DNA of 64,000 nt from Rhynchosporium graminicola (GCA_900074885.1 FJUW01000034.1:374021-438020); one strand, 5' to 3'. Numbered from the stretch's first letter, positions 11,815-22,516 are shown. Translations and numbers: made by a program. The notes: generated by a model from the sequence alone, not told the origin.

Positions 11815-11911
11815 ATCGTCGGGGTCGCCTCCCCCCACCATACCACTACACCCCCAGGTAATAGTCGGTAGAAGTGATTAGTCGTAAATATTTAATTAGT
11901 CGGCACGTGAG
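11815..11911 (+). repeat. Left terminal inverted repeat of the Fot1/pogo-like element
   Basis: It matches the reverse complement of 14497-14593 with a few transition differences. It is preceded by TA at 11813-11814. Confidence 0.9.
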
Positions 11912-12479
11912 GGCATAACTGAAGATATCCCGGGTATAGTGATAAGAATAGCTAACTACTTTAAACTATCGCATTCTATTCTTTCTAGTAAGCCTCGCTT
12001 ATCTAAAGTAATAAGAATCGCGTGTAGTTATATAAAAACCTAGAGGGGGTAATATCTCCTGGGTAAATAGAATAAAGTCGGATTAAGAGGTATTAAAAGC
12101 ACTACTATTATTACTAGTCTCCTCCCCCTCCTGCGTAGCTAACTCCTCTTATATTTGATCGAATTGAGGTATTTTAATATTATTATTACTATTATAGTTA
12201 TTGTTACTATTAAACTCTAATATAAGAGCGTTTAGATCGTTAGTAATAGCTATAGAAGGTGCCTTCTTACTTGCAGTTGAGCTATTAATAGCTTTCTACT
12301 CTGTAAATTCCAGAATTATAGACTCTCTCTTTACCTCTATAGAAGTGATCTTCTCAGGTATTAACTCTTACTCTTTCTCGTAACGCTTATTCAAGAGCTT
12401 TCTCCTCTGTATTATAATTGCGTCCTCTAGTTTTAATACCTTATTACCTTTGACTCTTAAATACTAATACTAGCTCTTC

Positions 12480-14262
12480 TAGCGTACTTCTTCTTCTTCT
12501 TCTCTCTTCCTCTTCTTTATAGCGTAGCTCTAACTAGCGTCTATTAGACTACCGTGACCTATTCTAATTCTCTTATTTCTAGAACTCTTGAACTCTAACT
12601 TGCGCCTATTTCTCTCTATAATTCCTTACTAGTATTCTGTTAACTCGTATGTAATATTTACTCCGGTATGAACTACTACCTGAATAGCGTCGAAAGTGCT
12701 ATTCAAGATCTGTTTACTAGGAGAGCTTAGAACTAGAGCTAGCCTTCTACGCTAGTATTTCAATATCTCTACTACCTCCTTATAACCTATTAGGTCTATA
12801 ACTTCAGGAGGTAAAAGTCGTATAATCGGGAGTGTAATCTGCTCTTTAAGCGATAGAGTATTAAATTCAGGGAGGTAACAGGGGCTTTCTTAGATAATCT
12901 ATAGAGCGTTAGGAATACTAGGAACTAAATAGATCTAGATACTAACTATTATTAATTACTTACTAAAGCGCTATAGTATACTAATAATATAGTATATTAA
13001 GAAGAACTTACTTTTATCTTGCTTTTGAGCTTTACTTCGTCTAATAGCTATACCCCGGAGTTCCTGAAACCTGACTTGATAGTACCGACTATAAAGGTCT
13101 TCTCTCTAATCTCTAGTAAATCGTATAAGAAGTCTTTAATACCGTAAGATATTTCGCCGAATTTGATAGCTTTCTGTATTACTTTAGAGTACTAGTGTTT
13201 ATATAGAAGAAAGATACTAATGTTAAGAGGTTATATTATATGCGTCATATGAGCCGGAAAGGTATACGCCTTAATATTATACTCCTAATAGATCGTTCTG
13301 AATTTAGTACTATTATAAGAAGTATAACTATCTATTAAGAGTACTCTTTCTTCTCCTCCCTTCTCTAACTTAGCGTATTTAACGAAGTGATTTAACTACT
13401 TTACTCTAATCTCTTTAGAGGTATAACTAGAGTTACTATACTTAATACTTTCGTCTCCACGGAGCTTTGAATTATACTACTTCTCTATATAGTACGTCCC
13501 TTCGATAATAATAAATAGAGGTATAGCGTGACCGGAAGTATAGATTTCTTCGATTATAGTAAGCTGTTTTCGATTCTCAGGATATATTTGATATATATCG
13601 TCGGAGGCGTCTTCTAGTATATAAACAGTCTCTCCTTTAGCTATTCTAATACGGAAACTACTCTTATCAAAGTTCTAAATTCTCTCTCCGGTAATACTAT
13701 ATAATATAATATAATCTTGATATTCTCGGTACTATTTCATGATATCTTTCGGCGCTTAAGCGTACTTCTGTTTAGCGTCTAAAACCTTAGTCCTTCTCTT
13801 CTTAATACCTATTAAATTCGTCTTTCTAAACTTCTCTAAGTAAGATTCTGAGCAGGTTTATAGCGGTATATATAACGTAAGAGTATAACGAATTATAGAC
13901 TTAATATCTTCTTTATTTGCAGAAAATCCAGCGGTATGTTAACCTCGTATAAAGTTCTTTATACCTTGAATTTCAAGAGTATTAAGAAGAGGTTTAGTAC
14001 TATTGAAATCACGTCTTCGTACTCTAGGGTTCTTCTTTTGACGCTGAATCTCCCTTACTTTATGCTTAATACTAAAGATTCGTAACGCCTCTATAGTATT
14101 AACCTATAGATAGTCTTTTATATACTCTAAATACTGTAATATGATAGCTTCTAGAGTATATAGCGAGGTACGCTTTTCCCTCCTTAAATGCTTTAAAGGC
14201 GGTAACTCTAGTTCAATCGCTTCGTGGGAGTGCTTAATTGATAGTTGCGCTTCGGGTGGCAT
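12480..14262 (-). pseudogene. Fot1/pogo-type DDE transposase remnant
   Basis: Reading the minus strand from the ATG at 14262 gives MPPEAQLSIKHSHEAIELEL, followed by a helix-turn-helix-like N-terminus and then a DDE domain. The DDE landmarks are GHAIPLFIIIEGTYYIEK (about 13490-13545), then ERVLLIDSYTSY, standing where pogo transposases have LLxDGHxSH, then FPAHMTHIIxPLN (about 13215-13260), corresponding to the LPPHxSHxxQPLD motif. The final Asp is read as Asn, the outcome of a G-to-A change. Several in-frame TAG/TAA codons lie where Gln or Trp would be expected, as RIP produces. The right limit is the inferred start codon; the left limit is approximate. Confidence 0.78.
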
Positions 14263-14496
14263 GAATATTATACGGGTATTCATAGGGGTAGATATAGTAG
14301 CAGACTTGCTATAGACTAAATAAGGTATAGCGCGTCTTTTGTAATGAAAATCAAGTCAATTAGAGTTGTTTTAGTAGAAGTACGTTGAAGTGTTAAGATA
14401 TTATATTATAGTATAGGTATCACTAACTAGCGATTACGCGACGTGATTCGCCTCCTTCGGCGCGGAATAACCCCTTCCGATAGTCACGGGGAGACT

Positions 14497-14593
14497 CTTA
14501 CGTGCCGACTAATCAAATATTTACGACTAATCACTTCTACCGACTACCACCTGGGGGTGTAGTAGTATAGTGGGGGGAGGCGACCCCGACGAT
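14497..14593 (-). repeat. Right terminal inverted repeat of the Fot1/pogo-like element
   Basis: It ends GGCGACCCCGACGAT, the mirror of the left repeat, and is followed by TA at 14594-14595. Differences from the left copy are mostly C/T or G/A transitions. Confidence 0.9.
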
Positions 14594-16608
14594 TAAATCT
14601 ACTTTGCTCGAGTTTGTTCCTTATACATACTTCCCATACCGACAATTGCCCCAGTCCAGCTAATAGGGTGCTGAGGGAAAGTATTGGTAGATAATTTCAA
14701 CTCACGAATCACATTCCGAGGTATTTCAAAACGAATGCCATGGGAACTTTACTTGTACATCCTTGCAACTACAGGAGGATGGTTTCAATCACAGCAGTGG
14801 AGTTCCTTGCAACTACAGGAGGATGGTTTCAATTACAGCAGTGGAGTAATTGTACTCCATTTGGAAACGACAGTCGAAAACTGGAGGACCTTCTCTTGTG
14901 ATATGTTTCGGACTTGGCTAGAAATGGGCAAGGTAATATTATCTATTGATGGCAACCGGCATGTCTCAAAGAGCGGAGTAGTGGGAGATTGTGAATCTGG
15001 ATCAGGGATCTTGATATTCCGAATGGCGTAAATTATGAACGACAATCAGGTCAAATGACTCATCTTTGACAGCTTCGAAAGAAGGGAATCGATTATTCGA
15101 ACTCAATGTTAGTAGTAAGAATTCTCTTTTCAAGTTATTTATTAGGCGAAGTTTCGTTATTATAAAAGTGCTGGAAGAGGCCCTTATTACCACTTTTACG
15201 GACTATAACTATTAGTCAATTCTGAAGCGAATAAAAGAGGCATGTGCAGGTATTTAGTGCGCTGTGTGTGTGTGCCTAGTGGCCTTATGCCCGAATAGTC
15301 GATTCCAAAAAAAGAGGTGGACACGCAAGCCCGAAACCCCGATTAGGTTAAACTCCATCCGGCTAAAAGATTAAACAAATTAGATCAAGCCGCTCATACT
15401 TACTTCGAAGTAAGATATAAACCTTGAAGTGATATTGTCTCGTGAGTAGTTTTTTCAAAAGTCTATATTGTTTTTAACAAAACGCGCTATATTGATCAAT
15501 GTACCGAAAATCCTTTTCTATGCTAGCTTCTCATCTCAAGAGCTCTGCGTACAGTACTTCCTCTAGCGCTCGTATAGATGGGGCTTAAAGCTTATAAGTC
15601 AAGTGTCAACAATGGTAATCATACTTACTATCTAGCTCTATACTATCCTTATTGATAGTAGTCAATCCTTATCATTCTCTTCACTGATAATTTCGAACGC
15701 TTTCTCTGTCGTCATTAATACTATAATTGTCTTCGTCATCCCTACATTGAGTTATACTTCGTAATAATTTCAGACCTACTAAGAAGTAAATACGAAAGAT
15801 GCTTCAACATAAACTATGCTGACGTGGACTCCTCCTACTCTGTTTACTGGACAAGCACAATATAAAAATAATTATGCTGCTAGCCCCAACGAAGACTGAC
15901 GCAGGTGATTATTTAATTATACAAATCTCGGTAGGCTCGGATACAGGGCCTACGAAAGAGTCAATTATCACTATAACATACAGAGAGCGGACACAGATTT
16001 CTGCCCTCTGCTCCATTTGGATACAGTTGCTTAGGCCTCGAAACCGTGGTAAACTCAAGATCTGCCCCGCAAAATTATAAAAAGAGAGAGAATCCAATGA
16101 TAAAGCTGGAAACCTACATTATTCGAGAGGACTGGGGGCAGAAATTCGTGTCCGCCCTCTTTACATACCCTTGCAATGTTACTGTAATCGTCAAGTTTCG
16201 GATATGCTTTGTGAGCGATATAAGCTCTGGACTGGAAATCGAATCTCTACATTATGCCTCTACGCAGAGTCGACACAACAAACTAAATTCTCGATTTAAG
16301 CATCAATTCGACTGGAGGAAATCTGACTGGGCACATCTGTAATATTGTCATATCACGTACGAACACCAGGATTTACACGAATAGGTTGTATGCAACCTCA
16401 GATGGGTACGTAAGCTGGCTCGCTATCCTAGGATTAAGTTTACCTACTTAAATGGAGCGCAAAATCTAGCAAACTTCAATTTGTACTTCGAAGCAGCAGC
16501 TGTAATATTACTATAATCAATATAGTTCAAACGGGTGGTTCCGGTATTCCGGCCTGGAAGGGCGCCTACTGTCAGAATTTGTAAATACTAGGCTGCATCT
16601 TCCCACCA
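14594..16608. other. Gene-poor moderate-GC island, left part
   Basis: No domain-bearing gene was recognised. A 115-codon ORF at 14684-15031 starts at TTG and is partly built from a 44-bp tandem duplication; others of 68 and 98 codons (15874-16342) show no homology I recognise. Composition is more AT-rich than the genes at the left, but there is no strong TpA excess, so this stretch is not a RIP-damaged repeat. Confidence 0.5.
14761..14848 (+). repeat. Two-copy 44-bp tandem duplication
   Basis: Copies begin CCTTGCAACTACAGGAGG at 14761 and 14805 and continue for 44 bp each. They differ at only one or two positions, including a C/T. The near identity suggests a recent slippage or duplication event. 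Confidence 0.9.
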
Positions 16609-16815
16609 TCAACTCTCCAACACCTCATCTTTGTCGATATCCGCAAAATACAGTGCGCCGAGCGACGTCCCCTGCCTCAGATTCACAAAGTTGTATGAAT
16701 ATCCAGCCACATGAAGCCTGTTCAGCAGTTCCGTTACTGATTTACATCTAAGGAACCCTCTGACTACATACCTTGCCCTCGACTTCCAGCAATAATAACG
16801 GCCGCGCAGTTTTTA
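16609..16815 (-). pseudogene. Possible short coding fragment, minus strand (unrecognised)
   Basis: The minus-strand frame ending at the TGA at 16609-16611 is open for about 66 codons. Its last 42 residues look protein-like: VTELLNRLHVAGYSYNFVN, then a Gly-Thr-Ser run, then LYFADIDKDEVLES. There is no ATG in frame before an upstream stop, and the apparent GTATGT...CAG segment just upstream is only 35 nt, too short for a normal intron. It may be the 3' end of a decayed gene. I do not recognise the family, and chance cannot be excluded. Confidence 0.3.
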
Positions 16816-16894
16816 AGTGGTGAGCGCGCATCCCTCCTATCTAATCAGACCCCTGTTTTCTGACAGACAATAGCCTTCATCAAAATTCATCAAA

Positions 16895-17086
16895 ATGCGA
16901 ATTCACCTACCTCTACTTGTAGTTGCGGTGGCCAGTACCGCTTCCGCATTTACCTGCGCATGGTCACAAGGCCAGGGCTGTTGTCATGATAGTAGCAGGA
17001 GCTGGCCAGCTTCCTGCAAATGGAAATTTATAATCTATACATGCGATGGCTGCGGCTCCTACGGGGAAAAATGCGGAGGTTGTTGA
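16895..17086 (+). CDS. Small secreted cysteine-rich protein (effector-like)
   Basis: The ORF encodes 63 residues, with an in-frame TAG at 16871 just upstream of the only ATG. The first 18 residues (MRIHLPLLVVAVASTASA) form a typical signal peptide with an Ala-x-Ala cleavage site. The mature 45-residue peptide has eight cysteines at 21, 29, 30, 41, 50, 53, 60 and 63. An even number with a CC pair suggests four disulfide bonds. There is no transmembrane segment after the signal. Size, secretion signal, cysteine density and a position in a gene-poor island beside RIP-damaged repeats fit fungal effector or antimicrobial-type small secreted proteins. No specific family is recognised, and expression is not shown by the sequence. 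Confidence 0.72.
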   Translation: MRIHLPLLVVAVASTASAFTCAWSQGQGCCHDSSRSWPASCKWKFIIYTCDGCGSYGEKCGGC

Positions 17087-18293
17087 TGGCCGGGACTTTT
17101 GTTCCATTGGCACACGGTCATTTTGTCATTGTGAGAGCGACGACGTAGATGGAGATTTGTTGTACTTGCGAGGAAGGATAGGATGAATAATTGAGCTGCT
17201 TCGATTTTCAGTCGGTAATCAGCCTTGTGATTAATATCAACCTTCCAACCAATTGTCCTCATGCCCTGCTTCTCTAGCATTGTACAACGCTGCAAAACAA
17301 GCACCTGAAAAAGAGCCAAGCCCTATCTCACTTTCCATGCACTTTCGTCGCGCACTTACGTTTATCTGAGTAAGAATCTGTTTACGATCAGCACTTGAGG
17401 CCGCGCAGGTATATAAACTATTAGCTATGGTAAATCTTACGATGAGTCAACGACAGGCACTGGCTTGCGCATATTCCGAGAACAAGGGGGCCAGTTCATC
17501 CGAAGGTATAGATAGCCTCGCGAATTCAAAGCTTGCTCTCGAAGTTCGTGGATGATTGAGATCGCAGCTCAAGGACGATATTTGCTGGAATATCCCCGGA
17601 AATACTTTTAGCAAGTGTACGAGATAGAGGGCTCGGTGCGACAAAGACACTATTCAATGAGCCCGATTCGAAACTAAACGAAACAGTACCATTTTTCTTC
17701 TGGCAAGAGTTGCCTTCCTTGACAGCTCCAATTTCCAAGTGAACTTTATCCAAGATCTCCCACATAGACTAGCCAACCTGTCAAGTCGACATGGTGTTCA
17801 TTGTTTGGTTCGCTTCATTCACATTCAAGTAGGCTTCAGGACTCAGAATCCTCCTGACCGAACTCTTCTAGAGCGATAAGGAAGAGGCTGGACAGTGGGT
17901 CTCGTCCACCGGGGTAAATCGAAGGGTTAACTTAATGTGTTCCATACAGTGTAGAACATTGTTGGATTCGCGAAATCGCCACATAGTTTTCCTGTATTGA
18001 TATAGTAAAGCACCAGAAACCATGCAGATCCCGCCAGATCGGCTTACGGGTGTCAGGAATTGGTATGGATACAGCTGTACTTAGAAGTACTGTGACTTAG
18101 CATACACTGTATACTTGGCAGCCATATCAAGTGCAGAGTTTTCCGTACACTCTATCCATAATCACCATACATCATTAATTCTCTATCATCGGGAACCCCA
18201 GCAAGCCAGCAGCGGGAGCTAGCTGCGCTAGCGCACATTCGCTGCGCCCTACAATTCAGCATCTTTCGCTGCAGCTTCGTTTCTTCTCTTCCT
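17087..18293. other. Gene-poor island, right part
   Basis: No confident gene was seen. Minus-strand ORFs 17447-17650 and 17526-17765 overlap in different frames. The second starts at an ATG and encodes a 79-residue Ser-rich product (contains KKNGTVSFSFESGSLNSVF) with no recognised domain, and might be a fragment. The rest shows no repeats. Confidence 0.45.
17526..17765 (-). CDS. Hypothetical short ORF, minus strand (uncertain)
   Basis: A 79-codon ATG-initiated frame with mixed composition and no low complexity, but no signal peptide, membrane span or recognised domain. It lies about 440 bases downstream of the secreted-protein gene, on the opposite strand. It could be a gene fragment or a chance ORF. 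I would not count it as a gene without transcript support. Confidence 0.2.
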   Translation of the reverse strand: MWEILDKVHLEIGAVKEGNSCQKKNGTVSFSFESGSLNSVFVAPSPLSRTLAKSISGDIPANIVLELRSQSSTNFESKL

Positions 18294-18441
18294 CAGCGTG
18301 TTAACTGATTAGATTAGATTAGAATAACAACTATTATTCTAATCTAATCAAATAAATTTTACTATTACTCAATTCTAATCTAGATTAATTGATTAGATTA
18401 GATTAATATTCTGAATAGTTGAATAGTTTTTGAACACGCTG
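18294..18441. mobile_element. 148-bp hAT-type MITE
   Basis: The element has terminal inverted repeats CAGCGTGTT...AACACGCTG and a perfect 8-bp target duplication, CTCTTCCT, at 18286-18293 and 18442-18449. An 8-bp duplication and CAG-starting termini are hallmarks of the hAT superfamily. The interior is extremely AT-rich and consists of GATTA/TAATC runs that fold back. It has no coding capacity, so movement would need a hAT transposase encoded elsewhere. Confidence 0.85.
18312..18349. repeat. Perfect 16-bp palindromic hairpin inside the MITE
   Basis: The arms GATTAGATTAGAATAA (18312-18327) and TTATTCTAATCTAATC (18334-18349) are perfect reverse complements around a 6-nt loop. More GATTA units follow to about 18412. 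Confidence 0.9.
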
Positions 18442-18917
18442 CTCTTCCTCCATAACAGTAAACGATTGTCAACGCCCACCACAACTCCGGATTCGCATCG
18501 CAGAATTCATACGATTCAAATCAAAAATAACCAAATACAATATCTCTGGAGTTTAAAGATCTGCGAAGTTAATCGACGCCTCTAGCGGGCTTGGCGCCAT
18601 AGTCATGCTTATTTTTTCCGACCTCGCTACAACTTCTCGTCCACAACTCTCCTTCAGAACCAACCCCAAATGCTACCTCAGCCCCGGGTTACTACCGCGA
18701 GCAGATAAGCTCAGGCCCTAGTGACCTTCTTCTAGAGCACATCGAGGCGCCTCTCAATCTTATGAAACTTATCGTTTATGGAAACAAAAATACGATAACG
18801 CCTAGACTAAAGTCAATATATTCTTCTTTACAAGTCAGCAGTCAGTAGCTTCACTCAGGTTACTTAGAGCCATCGACGGTCATAGTTGGGGTGGCAGCTA
18901 CGAATTTCTGGGATAAC
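18442..18917. other. Unique spacer between the MITE and the retrotransposon nest
   Basis: No gene was seen. It is the last stretch of non-repeat DNA before the LTR-element block, which begins at 18918 next to ATAAC. Confidence 0.5.
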
Positions 18918-19095
18918 TATTGCGAGGATATGGGTCTTGGTGTAGATCAGGTGACTATTGTCACGTGCATAGTCCGTGCGGATATTCCTAGATAATACGT
19001 TTAGTTATCTCTCTATAGTAATTAGTACTACAATATAACTAATATCATTCAACTACTCTATGCCTTACTCTGAAGATCAACGTAACCTTACGATA
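18918..19095 (+). repeat. 5' LTR of Copia A (178 bp)
   Basis: It begins TATTGCGAGGATATGGG and ends ...ACCTTACGATA, the same length as both Copia B LTRs. Original ends were probably TG...; the second base now reads A. Confidence 0.88.
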
Positions 19096-19108
19096 GGTTA
19101 TAAGCCCC
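19096..19108 (+). promoter_or_regulatory. Primer-binding site of Copia A (initiator-tRNA anticodon-loop type)
   Basis: GGTTATAAGCCCC immediately follows the LTR. The less damaged Copia B copy reads GGTTATGAGCCCC. This is complementary to the anticodon stem-loop of initiator Met-tRNA (GGGCTCATAACC), the half-tRNA priming used by Drosophila copia-like elements. One G-to-A change separates the two copies. Confidence 0.75.
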
Positions 19109-20083
19109 GATAGCTAGAAATAGAGTAGAACTACTTAAAGAAAGCAGTAGTACTATAATTCTTAATAGTAAGCGTCGAACTGTTTCTTAGTACTAAGGGT
19201 AGAGATTCAAGTTACGAGCTTCCGATCAAGGTATAATATACGCGTATAGTTTAGTTAAACTAGCGCGTCTTTCTATAGTAAACATAGTCGCGCAGAGTGC
19301 TAGTAGAGAGAGTTCTTCAGCTATCTCACCTATGCTACTATCATTAGAAGAAGTCGAAGAAGTATACTCTGATAACTCTAGCTCTTTTGAAGAGTCTTTA
19401 TTATAAATACGCTATATAGTACTTAATACTCGTACTCGTATAGTAGTCGAAGTCGACGATTCCGAAATTATCGTATCCCGAGGTAAAGAGTTTTCCGCGC
19501 TAGCGCCGGAAGCTACTACCTAAGTCCCTAGGACTCAAAATATACCTGATTTACCCCCTGTAGACGCTAAATCGATATCCTAGGATTATCTAGAGGATCC
19601 GGAAGACCCGGAATCGGAACCTATCACTACGGCTACGCTAGAGCTATATAAACGTAAGAAGATAAGTAGCTCTACGTCTTTAAACTTGATAGATAGCTAT
19701 AAGCTTAAGGGAGAAGAGAACTATATAGAATAGAGAGATAAGATACTAAATATTACTAAAACTAATAGAATTAGTAAGTTTCTTAATATTAAGTCGCGTG
19801 ATTACGTGCTTAAAGAGGTAGACGAATAGAATAATAATATTAATAATAAAGCACTTAAGAAGTAGTAAGATTAGGAGTCTAGAGAGAGTTAAATAAAGCT
19901 AGTAATTACGTTGAATTATAAGGCCGGATCTCTCGCGCATACAACTAGTAAAACTATCGCATTAGATATATAGGAGGCCTTATAAGCGCAGTACAAAAGA
20001 GGTAGTAATATACTAGTATATAATGCTATATAAGATTACGTTAAGCTCTAGTATAATAATTTCAACTCCCTAGAGAAGTTTAT

Positions 20084-20215
20084 TGTAAGGGGCGAGCCCT
20101 AGGATTGAGCACCGGCGTCGCCGGTGCTTACTAAGCCTGGCGGCACCCGTATATTTTCCTTCGGAGCTAGACTAGAACCTGACTCTCTCTTATATCGAAC
20201 TTCTTAAATACTATA
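20084..20215 (+). repeat. 5' LTR of X
   Basis: It begins TGTAAGGGGCGAGCCC, contains the palindrome CACCGGCGTCGCCGGTG, and ends AATACTATA. It matches 49681-49811 with only transition differences. Confidence 0.9.
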
Positions 20216-20639
20216 CTTAAATATCTATATACGTATTACTCTCCTATGATATTAAGTTCGATTACTATAAGCTTACTTATTCTTGTATCTTTTACGCCGG
20301 ATACTGAGATAGACTTATTATAAGGCGGAAGCTTTTAATAAGAGAACTCTAATAACGAACTATAGCGTATTATATAAGAGATATACGAGCGCTAGCTCCT
20401 AATAGAAACCGAGCTAGTAAATACGCGTGCCGCTCTAGAAGCGTTAGAGGCCGAAAGACGCTAATAAGCGCCTAGATCTAATGATACTAGAGATCCGGTA
20501 TCTTCGAGTACCTTAATAAAAACCCTTATCGAGTCTCTCGTAGCCTCTTAGTTAAGTCCCGATAGAGAAGTAATAGGCTTCGGCAGATAGAAACTACTTA
20601 CTTAGGATAAGCGCGCGGATACCTTTCGAGACTGCCTCT

Positions 20640-21410
20640 TAAGATTCAGAAGTTTATATTATATATACTCCGCTTAAAAGCTATCTTTTTCCGCTGATTA
20701 CTATTAGGATATTATTTATAATACTCTCTTATCGCGTGAATAAGCGCGTATATAATACTTCTAGGAGAAGGGAAGCCTTATAAATAGTAAGGACCTTATA
20801 GCGTTTTTCGCGCAGCTCGATAAGATATTCGCAGATAGTAATAAGTAAGTGAAAGCCCTCGAACGACTTACGAATATAAGATACTCTTTAGAGTAGCTCT
20901 AGCACGAGTACTAGCTAGAATTCGATAAACTCTTACTAATTACTAGCGTAGATAGCTAAGAAGATAATACGAAGATAAGCTATCTTCATAATATATTCTT
21001 AAACCTTATCCGAACATATATAGCTTCTATAGCTAAGACCTCGGATTACTACGAATTCGCTAAAGAAGTAGAGCGAATCATAATTAACCTCGAAGAGATA
21101 GATTAGTTTAAATTAGCTAATAATAAGTAGAATAATAAGAATAAGGACTCTAGGATAAATATAGCAGACTATCTATATTCCTAGAAAGCTCCTATAAGAG
21201 CTAGGGTTAACGCTAAAAGGGATATAGTAATATTACTAGCGCGTATAATAAGTAACTAAAGGAAAAGCAGCGAAAGCTATAAGAGTTCTGATAGTAAATA
21301 AAAAGCTAAATAAGTAGATATAACTAAATAAGAGAGATACTATAAGAAAAAGCTCTATTTCTAATATAGAGCTTCCGAGTATTATATTTGTAATTACTTA
21401 TACGCTCCAG
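20640..21410 (+). pseudogene. gag remnant of X with zinc knuckle
   Basis: The + strand reads as a helical gag capsid frame interrupted by RIP-type stops. For example, SYLHNIFLNLIRTYIASIAK at about 20980-21040 is followed by YYEFAKEVERIIINLEEID. It ends in a damaged zinc knuckle (about 21355-21400) where Cys and Gln/Trp codons have become Tyr or stop. Boundaries are approximate. Confidence 0.6.
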
Positions 21411-22059
21411 TAGTATAACTTACTACGATTAACGCGATAGAAACAGGACTATTACTAGAGGATAATAATAATATATCAGACCTTACTCTTTCGGAGTTAG
21501 AGAAAGACTAACTCCCGCGTAAAGTCAGGAGCTAGAAGTAAATAAAGAATAAGAGTAATAACTATATTTATTTAGCTAGCGATCGGACTATCCGGCTAAG
21601 TCCCTACTATAGACTCGGCGGTATCTAGAGGCCTTTTCTAGGATAAAGTACTAAATAATCTATAAGATACTATAGTATAAGAGAATATAATATATTAAAT
21701 TATACTCCGCTTATTATAAGATAAAGCCTAATTATTTCTAAGTGAAATTAAGATTAAAATCTAAGTAAGTAACTATAGTATTAATACGAAAGATCGCTTA
21801 TATCACCGAGGAAAGCTATAGGTGCCGGACGCCTTAGCTATACTAGAGTCCGACTATAAAGCGATAGACTCCGAAACTCTTAGAAAAGATAATCTTAGGA
21901 TAAGACTTATTTAGTCTATCTATAACTCGCCGGTCTATAGTTATCTAGGCCGGGACTCTATTATATTAATACTAAAACGCTCCTTTTACTAGCTATTATA
22001 ATCGAAATATATCAAGTAATTCCTAAGGAATTATAACTATTATAAGAGGAATAAGATAT

Positions 22060-22287
22060 AGAGGGAATATAAGTAAGAGCTCCTGAAACTACTTTTAGTA
22101 CTTAACTAATTTTTCTAAGAGATCTCTATAGACTTTATAATTAACTTATTAAACTCCTAAGGTAACTATTACCTCTAAGTAATTAAAGACTAGTTAAGTA
22201 GATAAGTAGTCGTCGAAGCGATACTTAGTATGAAAGCAGAGGAATACGCCGAAAGGTTCATAGAATACTAAGTAAGAAACTATAGGA
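22060..22287 (+). pseudogene. Integrase core of X, first part
   Basis: The + strand frame contains EISIDFIINL, holding the first catalytic Asp of retroviral-type integrases, then NYYLxVIKDxLSR and MKAEEYAERFIEY. It is cut at 22287 by Gypsy E and resumes at 30491 and 36003. In-frame TAA/TAG codons sit at expected Gln/Trp positions. Confidence 0.7.
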
Positions 22288-22516
22288 TATTACGGTCCAT
22301 ACCATAAGGGCCTCAGGCTCCCAGGCATCATAGCAGGCAGGGCTAGCGGGATGCGGTTAGCGCGTACTCGAGGATGATTAGTCAGCACAGCCCCACGGCT
22401 ATACTTAGAGGGAGAGTCGAGAGTAGAAACCTCCTCTTTATCTTTTCTTGCCTTTATAAGCGTACCTCTTAGTAGTAATATAATACCTTATATAACCTCC
22501 TTAACGTGCTGTAATA
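22288..22516 (+). repeat. 5' LTR of Gypsy E
   Basis: It begins TATTACGGTCCATACC and ends GTGCTGTAATA; the ends are damaged forms of TGTTACGG...CCGTAACA. The left half is the better preserved half. Confidence 0.92.

Larger units (their letters stand above)
11815..14593 (-). mobile_element. Fot1/pogo-like (Tc1-mariner superfamily) DNA transposon, RIP-inactivated
   Basis: The 2779-bp element is bounded by 97-bp near-perfect terminal inverted repeats (11815-11911 and 14497-14593) beginning ATCGTCGGGGTCGCC. It is flanked on both sides by TA, the target duplication of Tc1-mariner elements. The interior encodes a damaged DDE transposase on the minus strand. The interior is rich in TpA and poor in CpA/TpG but keeps CpG, the RIP signature. 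The TIRs are longer than usual for Fot1 relatives. The element separates the gene-bearing left part from the island holding the small secreted protein. Confidence 0.88.
18918..20083 (+). mobile_element. Copia element A, 5' portion (interrupted)
   Basis: It starts with a 178-bp LTR (18918-19095) homologous to the LTRs of Copia B, followed directly by a primer-binding site and a damaged gag frame. The gag stretch LIDSYKLKGEENYIE (about 19688-19732) resembles the start of Copia gag (UBN2-type). The element is cut at 20083 by the LTR of X. The same gag sequence continues uninterrupted in Copia B (reverse complement near 34850), which shows the break is an insertion. The 3' remainder of A is not in the window. 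It is the outermost, oldest shell of the nest. Confidence 0.85.

Noticed and set aside
12201..12383. 60-codon + strand ORF
   Set aside because: Antisense to the pogo transposase remnant in TA-rich sequence.
14684..15031. 115-codon + strand ORF
   Set aside because: Starts at TTG and consists partly of the 44-bp tandem duplication; no ATG and no homology recognised.
16737..16771. Intron in the minus-strand fragment at 16609-16815
   Set aside because: The GTATGT to CAG interval is only 35 nt, below the normal minimum for fungal introns.
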